A DNA stretch of 64,000 nucleotides from Rhizoclosmatium globosum. Lineage: Eukaryota; Chytridiomycota; Chytridiomycetes; Chytridiales; Chytriomycetaceae. The notes below the pieces were generated by a model. The model was given only the letters and a program-made list of their open reading frames with translations, ran no database searches and had not been told where the DNA came from. The translations under genes were made by a program, and so were the position numbers. The stretch's first letter is position 1, and every line of letters begins with the position of its first letter. The stretch is taken from the NCBI GenBank assembly GCA_002104985.1, contig MCGO01000065.1, forward strand, positions 182,187 to 246,186, in the 5' to 3' direction. Positions 51,670-63,133 of this stretch are shown in pieces.

Positions 51670-52797
51670 ATGGACATTCCACTTCTTGTTGTTGTTGTCG
51701 ATCTGTTTCCTTCTCCGGCGAATTCAGTGGCGGCGAAGGGGAAACTGGATTCGGGGACCGTCGAGCGAATCCTGAATCAACTGTGCGTTGCCTTGCTTTG
51801 GCTGGATGGATAGCTTCCTTGAATTAACCTGATGGCATACAGACTCGTCTTTATTAATGCACATTTGGCTCTGAGATTCGATGGGCGGGTTGCTGTCGTT
51901 GCTGCGATTGCAGGAAGAGGAAGGTGTGTTTTAAACTGGTTGTAAACAACTCGACCAACTACATTAACAGCCATTTACTGCTTGATTCGGCCGACCTTTC
52001 CAATGCTTCTACCGACATTAAAAACACGGGTGGAATGTATAAACAGTTCAAAGTCGTGGATGATGTTCTTGTGCAGAAACTACAACAGCTTCTCGACTTT
52101 GATCGGGATTCAGAAGAAAACTATAACAAACAAAGTTGCTTAGCGGGAGCATTGTCATTATCCTTGTCTTGTGAGTGGTCTTATCGCGACAGCACCAGTC
52201 TCACCTCAAACGACAGTCATCAATCGTGTAAAACGCCAACATACCGACCCTGCATCCACAATTCAAGCTCGTATTCTCACATTATCGGTATCGCCGGACT
52301 CTCCCAGCGAATATATCCCCATCATGAATTGCATATTCGCTGCCAAAAAGGATGTACGTTGTTACACTTCAATCATACCAGTACATATTTTCAATCTCAT
52401 GCAATATTCGTACAGAATGTGATTATCGATGTGTGCAGACTTCTTGGGAATGACTCCGTATTCCTGTCTCAAACTGCATCTTCGACAGACGGAATCTTTG
52501 TCAAAGTCTCAGACGTCGATAATCTGATTACAGTCTTACTGCATTCGTTTCTTCCGGAGCCATCAATTCGTAAAACACTTTGTCTGCCTGGGGGAACGCT
52601 CACAAACTACAGTGCATCCTGCTTTTGTCACAAACAACCTTGCAGTATTGCATACGTATGTTCTGTTTGTTTGTCGAGTAAGTTTGTTGTCTGCCTAATT
52701 CTGACCATCTCTGCCCTAATCTTGTTTTTATGTTCCAGTCTTTTGCTCACGGAGAGACTCTTGCTCTACCTGCGGATCGTCTTTGACTCAACAATAA
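51670..52797 (+). CDS. GTF2H3: TFIIH subunit p34 / TFB4
   Basis: Exons 51670-51782, 51843-51923, 51971-52170, 52217-52353, 52416-52677 and 52739-52797 give 283 aa. vWA-like start IPLLVVVVDLFPSP, FINAHLALRFDGRVAVVA, AGALSLSLSFINRVK, ARILTLSVSPDS, YIPIMNCIFAAKK, NVIIDVC and FLSQTASSTDGIFVKV are followed by the C-terminal C4 zinc fingers: ASCFCHKQPCSIAYVCSVCLS, then IFCS and CSTCGSS. Core TFIIH, for Pol II initiation and nucleotide-excision repair, partnering SSL1/p44. Normal length. Confidence 0.95.
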
Positions 52798-52894
52798 CTT
52801 AATCATATCCAATAAAAGCAATAGCTTGTATACTGAACTTTCTTTTTCCTTTTCCCTTCCAAACCATCGTCACTTGTCAAAACTGATCATCAAC

Positions 52895-53748
52895 ATGGAA
52901 GACGGCGTCGAAGACAACACCCAATTCGCAAAGCAAGACTACTGGGAATCCCGATACAAAGCGTAACCGTCTCTTACCACCACATCCTCAACCATCATCT
53001 CACATCTTCCATGTTCCTCCAGTGAAGCGTCCACAAACCCAACTGAAACCTTCGAATGGGTCAAAGGCTGGTCCTTCTACTCCCAAGCCATAACTCCACT
53101 CTTAAACCCAACCGACAAGATCCTCCACCTCGGCTGTGGAAACTCCCGTTTCTCAATCGATATGCTCCAGTCAGGCTTCCCTCGCCACACGAACCTTGAT
53201 TACAGCCCGGCCGTGATTGAAAACATGCGGAATGTTTTTCGAGAACATGAGGAGACGGTTGAATGGGTTGTTGGGGATATCTTTGAGCTTGGGAAGGCGG
53301 TTGATGGACGGCAGTTTGATGTTGTGATTGATAAAGGGACGTTGGATGCGTTCTTGACTGGTGAGAAACTGTTTTCTTTCATTACGATTCGTGGGCTTTG
53401 GGATGAGGAGATTCTGTTCAGGGAAACGTTTGGTTTGAGTCCACTTGGAGTTCACTCTCTTACATCGAATCCATACTCACATCAATTAACTTAAATATCG
53501 GTAAATCTACAGGTTTCCCCGACGACGATCCATGGGACCCGTCAGAAGAAGTATGGGATCTTGTGCGAAAATATATGGCTCAAGTTCACGACGCCGTGAA
53601 ACCTGGAGGCCTCTTTTTGCACATCACTTGGGCACAGCCTCATTTCAGGAAACGCTTTTGTGAAGTAACAGGGATGGACGTCAGTGTCAAAAAGGTTGGC
53701 GAGGAATGGGAATATTTCGTCTACGTGGGACGGAAACAAGCAGAATAA
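52895..53748 (+). CDS. SAM-dependent methyltransferase, EEF1AKMT4/METTL13 family
   Basis: Exons 52895-52962, 53023-53360 and 53513-53748 give 213 aa. YWESRYKAE opening, FEWVKGWSFYSQ, motif I ILHLGCGNSRFSIDM, motif II NLDYSPAVIENM, FDVVIDKGTLDAFLTG (the IDKGTxDA signature of this family), and VKPGGLFLHITWAQPHFRKRF. Relatives methylate lysines of translation factor eEF1A; the substrate here is inferred. The second intron is 152 nt, longer than the local norm. Confidence 0.88.
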
Positions 53749-54123
53749 ACGGGATACCAATTTCCTGTTATTTAGAATTTCCATTTATTGTTCACAGATC
53801 AATGATGCAAATTTCCAATCGAGCGTCAGCTGCAATACCGCAGGCTGTAAGCCAACAAACTTTCATACCATCTCACAATCAAATTATTACCCCATACAAT
53901 AGCACACCTCGGCTCATTTCGTGTTATCATAGCATATTTATTAAATTGAGTTTGCACAGTAACTTGCACCACGCAAAAATTTGGGCTTCACCACAGCTTT
54001 GCTTTTTGTCGCACTTCCACCCTTTCATCAATGAAATCATCGTCTTTCTTTTTGTTTCCAAACCAGATATCAAGAAGCAGGCAGTGGTGAAGCCTTGCCT
54101 CTTGATAACTGTATTTGTACTCA
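53749..54123. other. Intergenic region before the Zn2Cys6 gene
   Basis: AT-rich spacer with overlapping open frames on both strands that lack coding character. Probably the 3' UTR of the methyltransferase gene and the promoter of the regulator. Confidence 0.5.
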
Positions 54124-54835
54124 ATGACAACATCCAAAGGAAAGCATCCGTTCCCCGAGCAATGCATCAGCACAAACAAGCGTCTCAGATCCTGCGAGGC
54201 TTGTCGCTTGTCAAACCGGAAGTGTGTGCAGAATGTGCCCGGAGGGACTTGCGGTCGCTGTGCTAAACAGCGGATCGCTTGCGTGTATTCGAACAACAGG
54301 TATTGTAGTCCGCCTTCATGTGATACTTAAATCAGTGAAGTAAATACTTTGATGATACAGTACACGCAACAAGGCATTCAAGGAGTTGAAGAACCAGCAT
54401 CGAGGTGGCAGTTCATCTACCACAGCACCAAGTCCTGGCAAACCCAGCTCCGACAACGAATCAACCACTAGCAACGAGCAAGTGGAAGATGACTTGTTCG
54501 CATTCCTCGACAAAATCGAGGTTTCACAACCACAGCCTCCAATCCTCACACTTCCAAACTTATCTGTTTTGAATACCTCACCAGTACCCTCACTACACGA
54601 TCTTTTGTTTCCACAATCATTTCCAACTTTGAATTCTATCGTAAACTATCCTCATACGCCACAACCCCAACCAGCATTTATACCATCGTTTTCATCACAG
54701 CATCACTCGTTCTCGCATCCCGTTTCCTCTCTTTCCTCTATACCAACCCCTTCTCAGCCGTTGAGGTTTCCTGAGCGTGTTTCGCCCACGTTCATGCCTG
54801 TCCAGAAGGATGATGAGTTTGATTTCTTACTCTAA
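54124..54835 (+). CDS. Zn2Cys6 fungal-type transcription factor (short)
   Basis: Exons 54124-54299 and 54361-54835 (61-nt intron) give 216 aa. A binuclear zinc cluster sits near the N terminus: RSCEACRLSNRKC, then GTCGRCAKQRIACVYS, six cysteines with C-x2-C-x6-C spacing in each half. The remainder is Ser/Pro/Gln-rich (PQPPILTLP, HTPQPQPAF), likely an activation region, ending KDDEFDFLL. No fungal middle-homology domain, so it is far shorter than typical family members. The domain is essentially restricted to fungi and their close relatives, the best lineage marker in the window. Targets unknown. Confidence 0.9.
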
Positions 54836-54914
54836 GTCAAATTGAAGTTTTCGAGCATCTTTGCCTCGCAGAATACATTTATATAGTGTACATATTCATC
54901 TTTAATTCTATCAT

Positions 54915-57331
54915 TTAAGTGGAAGTACCGTTCACTGGTACATCGTTTGCGGCGTTGTAGCAGTAATCGGGGAACCAAATACCTGACCTATCCGGATTCA
55001 GAGCCCAGGTGGGAAACTCGATTGCAGGATAGATTGCTCCTTGGATGAAGAGCGTAACTACAAACACACAGAACTGAGTTCCAGCATCTAATGCGGCTGA
55101 TGTCAAATACTGGTACCGATTGAAAAACGAAGCCTTATACTGACGTAAATAAAACTGTGTAAATACGCCAATTATCATCGCCACGAAAATGGACGAATTC
55201 GTTCCGCTCGACAGATATCCCAAGAACCAAGGCAAGATTGCAAAGTTGAGGTAATCAAATCGAGCTTTTGGGAAGACTTTGTGCAAGTAATAGAATGGGA
55301 GTGGACAAAAGATTCCCAAAATGAATGCATATGTGATCCACTGGTAACGAGCACCCGGTGCATACATTTCTTTAGCCAGAGCTCCCCATGTAACCGAGAG
55401 AGTATTGAAGGTTTGGAGATTTTGTCCAGACCATTGCGAATTCCCGTTTTCACTTGTGAGCACATCCGCCTGCTGCGTCATGATGGAAATAGTGACGGCA
55501 TAGTTGAAAATAGCTCCAACCGTAGATCCCATCATTTGCGCGAAAAACACGGCTTGAGGTGGAATCTTCATATATTGTCCGAGCTTTAGATCTGCGAGCA
55601 TCGATACGGCCTGAGTAGTTGCGCTGTATCCATACAGCGTGAAATACATATTTGCGACAGGGTTTCCAGGCTTGATGAATCCACCAACTAATTGGACAAA
55701 ACTCTGTGAGTTCATAGTAAAACCCGTCGTCGAGACGATAAACCCAACAACGAAAACTAGGACACAGGATAGAGCCATAGCAGCCAAGAAATAATACCAC
55801 TCAAGTTGTGAATTGGATGCGTTTGTCACGACAAGACCAACTGCTCCAAAGATTGCTAGAATTCCGAGGTACCACCAGAGAGGAGCTTCCTTGTACTTTT
55901 GCATCAACAAGTAATACGGGTCTTCGTTTGAACTATCCTCGTTACGTACGACAATATTTTTGAACCCAGCTACCACATCTTCACGATGCCAAAGAAAGAC
56001 GTGCATCAGTCCAGCCGTGACACTCAAATTGCATCCGAAAAAGTAGAATGCATTCGTTGCTGTAAGGAGAGGTTCTCCTTGCTCCAGATAAGCTGTACGG
56101 TTCAAGTAGTTGTTTTCATCGAGAATGAGAGTTTGATTGTATACGCTGCCATCAGGATTATAGATCCCTTCTCCCATAAACGCGAGACTTCTGCTGTCCC
56201 AGACGTTGTAATAGTATAACAGGGGATTGATGAGACAGCACAGACCAACACCAATTAAATAATTGACCTGAGTGACCCAAGGCCAGGTCATCGTATTGGA
56301 TTGAATGTTATTCCAATCGAAGCTTAATTATCGGTTAGAACAACTTCATACCAATATTCGAACTCACCAAATCGAAAACATCCCCTGCCCCTCGTTGTTA
56401 TTGATTCCACCAAACAAGTTCGTAATCAAAGAGGATTTCATATGCTGAGTAGAAAGGCAAATAACCGAGACACCAATCAGAGTCGGCGCAATCCAATTTG
56501 GCAACCACTCCCAGAGGAATATACATCCCACAACAGTGAAAAAATATCGCGTCATCTGTCGACTGATTCCATCACCTTTGTGGAGGTTCTCATACAACGA
56601 GACTTGCGCGAGAAGTGCGGGATAGTAATTCTTTCCAGGATATACAAGGACGTGGCGGAAGATTCCAGCAAAGCCATATCCAATCAACTGCGATGAAAGG
56701 ACAAGCAAAATTCCGACCCAATGTGGCAACAAGTTGTTGTAATACAAGTATTCGACGGCAATCAACTGAGATGCAAGGGCGGAGATTCCGGCTGCAGACG
56801 CAGTAATTGTGACGAGGACGTGTTCTTTGATGTTGAATTTCCCTGGATTGAGAATTCCAGTCGGCAAGATATTTTGTAACAAAAGTCCTCCAAACTAAAG
56901 TGACGTTGATGAGATGTTATCAAGAAAAATTATACAGACAAAGGGGCTTACGTATCCAAAGAGAAGCAGAAACAGGGTCGATACAACAAGAGTTTGAGGC
57001 TTAAAGTCTAAACATATGATGAGCTACCGTGTTCGAAAAGGAACCAATTAATCTCACAATACAGCTGACCAAGCGTTCCAGCGAAAACAGAAAGCAAAAG
57101 CGACAAGACAAAGTACCGGAACGTCAAGACGGGGGCATTTGGGTCGTCTTCGAGCGATACGATCTTAGACACCATTCCATATCCAAAGTCATCTACGACG
57201 TCGTCGAGGAAGGCTGTTTCTTTGGTAATATCGGCTGTGTCGACCCAGTGTGACGTAGTCCCTTTCTCATGCTTGTTGTTGCCGCGATCGCTTTCCGTCT
57301 CAGCAACAATGTTGCTGGTGCTTGAATCCAT
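54915..57331 (-). CDS. OPT: Oligopeptide transporter (OPT family)
   Basis: Exons (minus): 57058-57331, 56952-57007, 56368-56894 and 54915-56322, giving 754 aa, a normal OPT length. The hydrophilic N terminus includes DDPNAPVLTFRYFVL, which matches the OPT DDPxxPxxTxR motif. About 14-16 hydrophobic segments follow, with FKPQTLVVSTLFLLLFGY, GRxNxx-like KNYYPALLAQVSLYENLH, FFTVVGCIFLWEWLPNWI, CFDWNNI, NPVANMYFTLYGYSATTQAVSMLADLKLGQYMKIPP (conserved substrate-pathway region), and a FNYAVTISIMT block. Proton-coupled plasma-membrane import of tetra- and pentapeptides or peptide-metal chelates. The C terminus ends in the short hydrophilic VPVNGTST. Confidence 0.95.
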
Positions 57332-57874
57332 GTGAGGAATTTTTGGAGTGGATTCCTTGATTTCTCCAATTTGAAGGCAAGAGGTGGCACAAGTGGCGCG
57401 AAGTATCCCATCGTGGCTGGGCTGTGAGTGTGTTACTAATTTCTGATTATTAAGGAAGTATGTCTCTTGTTTCGGTTCGTTCGATGCTTGAGCGCGAGAG
57501 ATGTAGTATGATCAAAGTGTTTGAGCCACAGGTCAAATATGTGGCTCATTCTGGACAGAAATTCAGATAGAACATTATCAACTAAACGTTTCAAGAAGGT
57601 TGTAATCCATTCGATTTAGAGGAATTGTTTACAACCAAAGCTTAGGGACGAACTCACCACTTCACATCTAAGTTTTCATCCAAGCTTGGCAGTGGTTTTC
57701 ATCAATCCTTTGAAGGCATTCTTTCAAGATCCTTGTTATTCTCTAATGACTTGATTAGATTTCTGAATCAAACGTTATTTGTTGTGTACATATTTTTATT
57801 GCAGATAGGTATATAGTACATCCCAGTATTGTTTCATCAAGAAACCCCTCCACAGACTTGCATAAATACACTAT
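57332..57874. other. Intergenic region between OPT and CHFR-like genes
   Basis: Contains the OPT promoter (minus) and the 3' end of the CHFR-like gene. I see only AT-rich sequence without a coding frame or RNA signature. Confidence 0.5.
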
Positions 57875-59174
57875 TCAGTGTCTCCTCTTGTTTTCACACA
57901 CATGATTCAACCTGGTAGCATGGCTGGCATTGTGCCGTTGCGTGCGACATTCACGTCCATACCAACAATCCTCCCTTCCCGACACCGCAGCAGGAATCTT
58001 GTCTGCTTCCAAATCGCGGCGATACCAATAACAAAATTCACCAAACAGTCCTGTCGCACAATTCATGCACGCATAGTCGTCACCAGACACAACAATACCA
58101 GCTTGGGCATGGGGAGTAACATACTGGGAAGTAGTCAGAGTTTCGGTCGCATTGTCGAGACGAGTGATTCCAGATTGAAGGACGGCTGATAAGGGAATGG
58201 AATTTGAATGCAAAATATCGGCAAGGATCTGGCGTTCATGGTTGTTGTTCGAAAATGCAGTGTAAGGAACATCCGTGAATGTAAAGTCTTTGTGTTTTGA
58301 AGATAATTAGTAAACAGATGAGTGAACTTTGAAGGGCAAACTGAATATTCTCACCTCTCAACCGCTGGAACCAACCGAAATTCGAAGGACATCCACCTTC
58401 AGACTGATAATAGACATGACAGGAATGTACATTGCAGAATTTGCATCGCTGAGTCTCCAAGTTGCGTTCAGGCATAAGGCGATAACATCGAGCACAGTTT
58501 GTGTGTACTGCATCGCCTTCGGGACAAGAATATCCATCAGGAGCTGTGTTTGGTGGGCAGTGCAAGCAGACTTGTGGTTCATCGTCCTCATACTCATCTT
58601 CTTCGTCGTCGTCGTTGTCATCATCGTCATGGTCATAATCCGGCTGCGTCCCAACCGCGGCAACGACAACCTCGCCCGAGTTCAGCACAACATTCCTGGA
58701 TTCGACGTCGCGCATGTCGGACTCCGATCGCTTCAAGTGCGGCTTCGCAACAACGAGCACGTCGATTACGTCAGCAACCTGTCTGTTCCGGCCCAGTTTC
58801 TCGGCGGGGCGGCGGCACGCGGGACACGACGGGTTCGACTTTGTCCACGCGCTGATGCAGCCGCCGCAGAATGTGTGCAGACACGGAAGCACCGACGTCG
58901 GCTGGTGCATCAACCCGCGGCAGATTGCGCATTTGAGCGTCGTGGAAAGCGCATCTTCCTCGGCGTCGATTGCGTCATTGTCGTTGAAGGTTATTGGTGG
59001 TGGTGGTGGTGGGGGAGGAGAAGTGGTTTGTGGGGCGGTTGGCTGTGTGTTTTGCTTCTTTGCCGGCGATTGGAGAGTGGATGCATCAGTGGTCGATGTT
59101 GATGTCGATGGTTGTTGCTGCTCGGTTTCATCATCGCTTTCTGTGAATTGCGTGGCAGGAACAGTGCGCTTCAT
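57875..59174 (-). CDS. CHFR-like RING E3 ligase without FHA domain
   Basis: Exons (minus) 58355-59174 and 57875-58287 (67-nt intron) give 410 aa. A low-complexity N terminus (Ser/Thr and a Pro run) precedes a C3HC4 RING: CAICRGLM, CLHTFCGGCI, CPACRRP. An Asp/Glu-rich segment and a cysteine-rich CHFR-type region follow (CLHCPPN, CARCYRL, CKFCNVHSCHVYY), and then the hallmark end DYACMNCATGLFGEFCYWYRRDL, DCWYGRECRTQRHNASHATRLNHVC, which resembles the CHFR tail with its PBZ-like finger. CHFR delays mitotic entry under stress and ubiquitinates mitotic kinases. The N-terminal FHA domain of animal CHFR is absent, and no upstream exon encoding one is apparent. Confidence 0.85.
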
Positions 59175-59639
59175 CTTCGAGGTTTTGAGGGTTGTTAATT
59201 ATCTTTTTCTTGAAAGAGTTCTTTTGGTAAACACAGATCTGCAGACCAAAGATTGCCAAAGTGGCAAAGTGATCAGTTGTTACAAGGTTACTGTGAAGGA
59301 TTCAATGGAGGTTCGAGAGAGAGTGGTGGACTTCTGATGGGTAGCAGGGTACCCAAGTGAAGATGGCAGCTGTGGCTTGAAGTAAGAAACCCATTCTCAA
59401 GTCCGCGGCTGACTGCAAAGAACAATTCCAGACACGAAAAGTACAACTCGGGTGGTTCTTTTGACCCACAAGCCAAAAAGCGGCAGGTGGAGATCCAGGT
59501 TCGACAATAAACCACCCAACGGCAAGTCAGCAGCCGCCAGAAAAGCGGCAGGCCAAAAGGTATATAGCCCTTGAAGGAGCCTCCTTGAACTGGAAACAAG
59601 TATCAGAAATCACTACAAGCAAGTTTCATTCTAGCCCAG
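59175..59639 (+). promoter_or_regulatory. Divergent spacer between CHFR-like gene and C2H2 factor 1
   Basis: A 465-bp spacer with a TATATAG element at about 59560, roughly 80 bp upstream of the C2H2 gene ATG at 59640. Two AAAAGCGGCAGG copies (about 59475 and 59541) are candidate protein-binding sites. No coding frame seen. Confidence 0.4.
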
Positions 59640-60372
59640 ATGATCCAAAGTATGCAACCAACATTCGACCTCAACCAACACCCTCTCCTTCAAGAGTGCA
59701 CTGCCACCCTCTCTCACCCGAACAAGTCGAAACATTCTTTGACAGCGTGCTCATGGACTCCCTCCTGCAGCAACAGCCCTTCCAATACGACAACACTGTC
59801 GTGATATCACAGGATACGTCAGCCACACCTCTTATCGATGTCTCGCAAGTAAACTGTCTGACACCTCAGCTGCACAATCCAATGCATCCATTCACATTCC
59901 ACGATGATCTGAGCTTTATTTCACCTACCGAAATGCAGTTCTCTATGGATTTCTCTGACATCGACTACTTTTCCCTATCTGCATGCAACACTGCCATCAC
60001 CTCACCAATTACACCCAACTTCACACAACTCCCACTCTCTAGCCCCGCAACATCCCAATCCTCTCATCCGTAACACCTATCGCTCCCACCTCCGCCACGA
60101 CAACAAAATCTACAACAACACCAGAAACACCAAAACCATCACCCTCCCGAACTCCACGAAAGTCAAAAGACGCAAGACCACGAAACCACGAATGCACAAT
60201 CTGCGGTCAAAAGTTTTTGCGGTACCAGGACGTATACAGGCACCAAGCAACACACAACGCTGCTCGATCTCACGTGTGTCCTTTCGGATGTGGATCCAAG
60301 TTTGGTCGCAGTGACGCACTTACGCGGCATATGAAGGGAAAGCGGTGTATGGAGCGAAGAGGAGAGTTGTAA
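59640..60372 (+). pseudogene. C2H2 zinc-finger factor 1, two -1 frame breaks
   Basis: Starts MIQSMQPTFDLNQHPLLQEC. The frame then slips by one base near 59710 (CCACCCTCTC) into PEQVETFFDSVLMDSLLQQQ and again near 60050-60060 into SSVTPIAPTSATTT. The basic linker (SPSRTPRKSK) and two fingers at the C terminus are intact: CTICGQKFLRYQDVYRHQATH, and C-x4-C finger CPFGCGSKFGRSDALTRHMKGKRC, ending RRGEL-stop at 60372. Fungal pairs of this kind act as DNA-binding domains. Both slips lie in or next to short runs (CCC, AA). It may be functional if the breaks are assembly errors. Head of a tandem family with the next two entries. Confidence 0.7.
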
Positions 60373-61537
60373 TGCGAAGGTTCTCGGTCATTTCATATCC
60401 CCATCTTATTGTACAGTACATATTCTCTTGTTTTTTTTATGCATTTACTCGTTAAACTCAAATAATATACCCTTGACTTGTTGTGCATACATTGTTTCAT
60501 GGAATTGTCAAATAGTTGTCAGTGAGAATTTCACCAAAGCATAGGGTTCCCAATCTCCAAAAATTCTCCGACATCTTTGTCTGTCTTGTCACACTGCAGG
60601 AGAAATTGCACACATTTCGAGCATCGTTCGACAACGGAACGTTCTTTAATCCATATCAACTGTGATCCTTCACGAAACAACAAGCAACCAACGAAGTAGT
60701 AGTGTCTGTATCATATCAAAACGAATGGGGATTGCCCTAAGAGAAATATACAAATGTTGCAACAGACGGAGCCATGTGATTGGCTGTTAAACCACCGCCG
60801 CAAGACGACGGAAAGCAGATGAATGCAGTCTCATAATCAAGAGCGCTATTATTTACTTTCTTGTCCGTCTATTCACCTCAACAAAAATGCATTTACTGCT
60901 GAAAATGAAAAAGCTCGAAGATTGTGTCTCTCCGCTCTCTCAGCTGTCTGTAAAGTTGTGTCTTTTAGAATTCAACTGCCGATCAGACGCAGTGAAATTG
61001 TCCGCATTTAGTGTCTTGCTCGGCAAGCTTTTGGTCGTCATCGTCGGAGATTTAAACATTGCCGATAAAGATGACATCATGTGGATGAAGATCAATACTC
61101 ATTCAGCTGTTTTCAACTATCTGTTGTGAGAATCATAACGGCAATCGTTGCCTTTGTTTTTGTTTTACCTCACTCAAATGACTTCTCCGTTGACTTCTAA
61201 ACCGTCTAATGCTTCCCAGATTCCCAACAGAATAACAGCATTCATATTATTTATTAAGTTTTCTTGCCAAGAACCATGCAAAGCTGACAGAAACAAAGAA
61301 AGTATAAAAAAAATTTGGAGATAACACATTTCCGAACAATCTCCATTCAAATCTCCGTTTTCGGGATGATTTTGGGCAGGCAAGCCCAACCCGACGAGAC
61401 CCGACCGGTACCGAAGCCCGCTTGAAGACCGCCCCGGCAAAGTAATGGCGACGGTGTGTGTCTTCCGAATATAAATTAAAATGCTTCTCAAACACACACT
61501 CTCGGCAAAAAAACAAACCAACAGCAGCTCCAAGCAA
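60373..61537. other. 1.2-kb spacer between C2H2 factors 1 and 2
   Basis: Mostly AT-rich. An 80-codon open frame at 60887-61129 (starting MHLLLKMKKLEDC) has no recognisable motif; I do not support it as a gene. A GC-richer patch at 61378-61440 precedes the second C2H2 copy. Confidence 0.45.
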
Positions 61538-62304
61538 ATGTTCAGCTCCAACGCCGATAAGACAACGATGGACTTCCTTTCTGCTGTTCAAGATCAACCT
61601 TGCTTCCAACCAACACTGCTTGAACTCCTCTATGGCTTCCCTCTCTACCCATCCAACTGCGTACTCGAAGCCCCTTTGAACCAATACGAGAACGGAGACT
61701 TACTCGAAACCCTCCAATTCCCAGAGCACTCGCAATCGCCAGCATGCTCGCCGTTGCCCTCCCTCACAACAAAACACAACCGACTTGGACATTCAAGATC
61801 TACTGTCGTTCCGACCAATGGATCCTCAATCATCCTCGCCGCTTTGAACGAGTTCACAACCTTCTCAGTGGAAACACCGTCTTGCTCAAGTAATCCAAAC
61901 ACAGCGCCTACATCACCTGTCTCTCAAACGACATACTCATCTCCTGCATCCTCCGCCTTCGAAGCTGACGAGACACAAGACGATCAGGATTCAGACGACG
62001 AATACAACTCCGACGTAAACTCTACTACTGCCCCCACAAAGGGATCCCCCTCGAAAAAGGGATCGTCGGCTCTCCGGTGTTAAGAAGACAACGTCAACGA
62101 AACGAGGCCGTGACTTGTGTGCAAAGTGTGTGGGAAGTCTGTTTATCCGAAAACAAGATATGCAGAGGCACGAAGCAACTCACAGCGAGTGAAGGAACAT
62201 GTTTGCACAATTAAAGGGTGTGGTGCTGGATTGTGCGAAGGGATGCTCTTATGCGGCATATGAAGAGTAAACGGAGTCACAAGAAGCTGTTACAGTTGCA
62301 GTAG
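61538..62304 (+). pseudogene. C2H2 zinc-finger factor 2, finger region broken
   Basis: N-terminal region MFSSNADKTTMDFLSAVQD through an acidic, Ser-rich stretch (ETQDDQDSDDEYNSDVNS) is open to a stop at 62083. Downstream the fingers survive only in pieces of different frames: CKVCGKS, then FIRKQDMQRHEATHS with an early stop, then VKEHVCTIKGCGAG, then RDALMRHMKSKRSHKK, ending at 62304. At least three frame changes are needed. Same layout as factor 1, so a tandem paralogue in decay. Start could also be 61481 or 61568. Confidence 0.7.
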
Positions 62305-62553
62305 CTTGATTTATATGTTCTTAGTATTTTGTTTGCATAATAGATACCCATTTGACATGTATTCTGATGTTCATTCTACTTTTGAGATCTTGCCCTTGCC
62401 CAAAGTGAGAACCAAATTCGGATGTTCCTAACGTTAGAAATTTCTGGTAGATTCGGTAGCAAAAGCCTATTCCCTCTCTCTGCCAGACTTCCCATTCGCC
62501 TTCCCTTTCTGCCAAAGAACTCTTTGTCGATAATACCATGTACTTCATGCAAT

Positions 62554-62764
62554 AACGATGCTCGTAAGACCAAAAGACGAGTGTTACCATTGATGCGCAG
62601 GTTCTCCTGTTCTGCCTGTGGCCAAAAGTTTGCACGAAAGCAAGATATGCAAAGACATGAAGCTACTCATGGCAATAAAAAGTTTAAATGTCCTGTTGAC
62701 GGTTGTGGGTATTCGTTTGCGAGACAGGCATATGAAGAGTAGTAGATGCAAATGCCGTTATTGA
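62554..62764 (+). pseudogene. C2H2 zinc-finger factor 3, finger fragment only
   Basis: Carries finger 1 complete (CSACGQKFARKQDMQRHEATH) and the start of finger 2 (CPVDGCGYSFAR). About 14 bases that would encode RDALT are then missing, so the RHMKSSRCKCRY end at 62764 is out of frame. The activation-type N terminus seen in factors 1 and 2 is not recognisable upstream. Third and most degraded member of the tandem set. Confidence 0.65.
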
Positions 62765-63133
62765 TACCGTATATTTTCGACCTATTCTTTCTGCATTTGT
62801 TCAATAAAATGTATAGTTACATGAAGAGGATTGCTGGCTGAGAGACAAAAATGTCGACTCGGTTGTATTTTATTATATTACATCAGTCAATCCGACAACT
62901 TGTGGAGCTGAAAACATTGTCAGAATCTGGCTATGCCCATCGGTTTTGTTCAATAATATATAGGAAGAGAAATCTTCTGAAAAACGCGACAATCGAGCAT
63001 TGTCCTGCCCCGCCCTCCCCTGAACCTCATAAGCCGTCGTTCAGCCTTTCTATACTCGATAAGCCCGACTTACCGCTACCACACCGAGTTATTCTGACAA
63101 GTTATGAGCCCAGGTTTATCGCAGTATAGCAAG
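62765..63133. other. Spacer between C2H2 relic 3 and the copia-like gag relic
   Basis: AT-rich, with short open stretches lacking family resemblance. Nothing I can support as a gene. Confidence 0.4.

Noticed and set aside
53706..54266. 186-codon frame overlapping the methyltransferase end and the Zn2Cys6 start
   Set aside because: It overlaps two well-supported genes in other frames and has no domain.
60887..61129. 80-codon frame starting MHLLLKMKKLEDC
   Set aside because: No motif, no conserved neighbour, and equal open stretches in another frame; not supportable as a gene.
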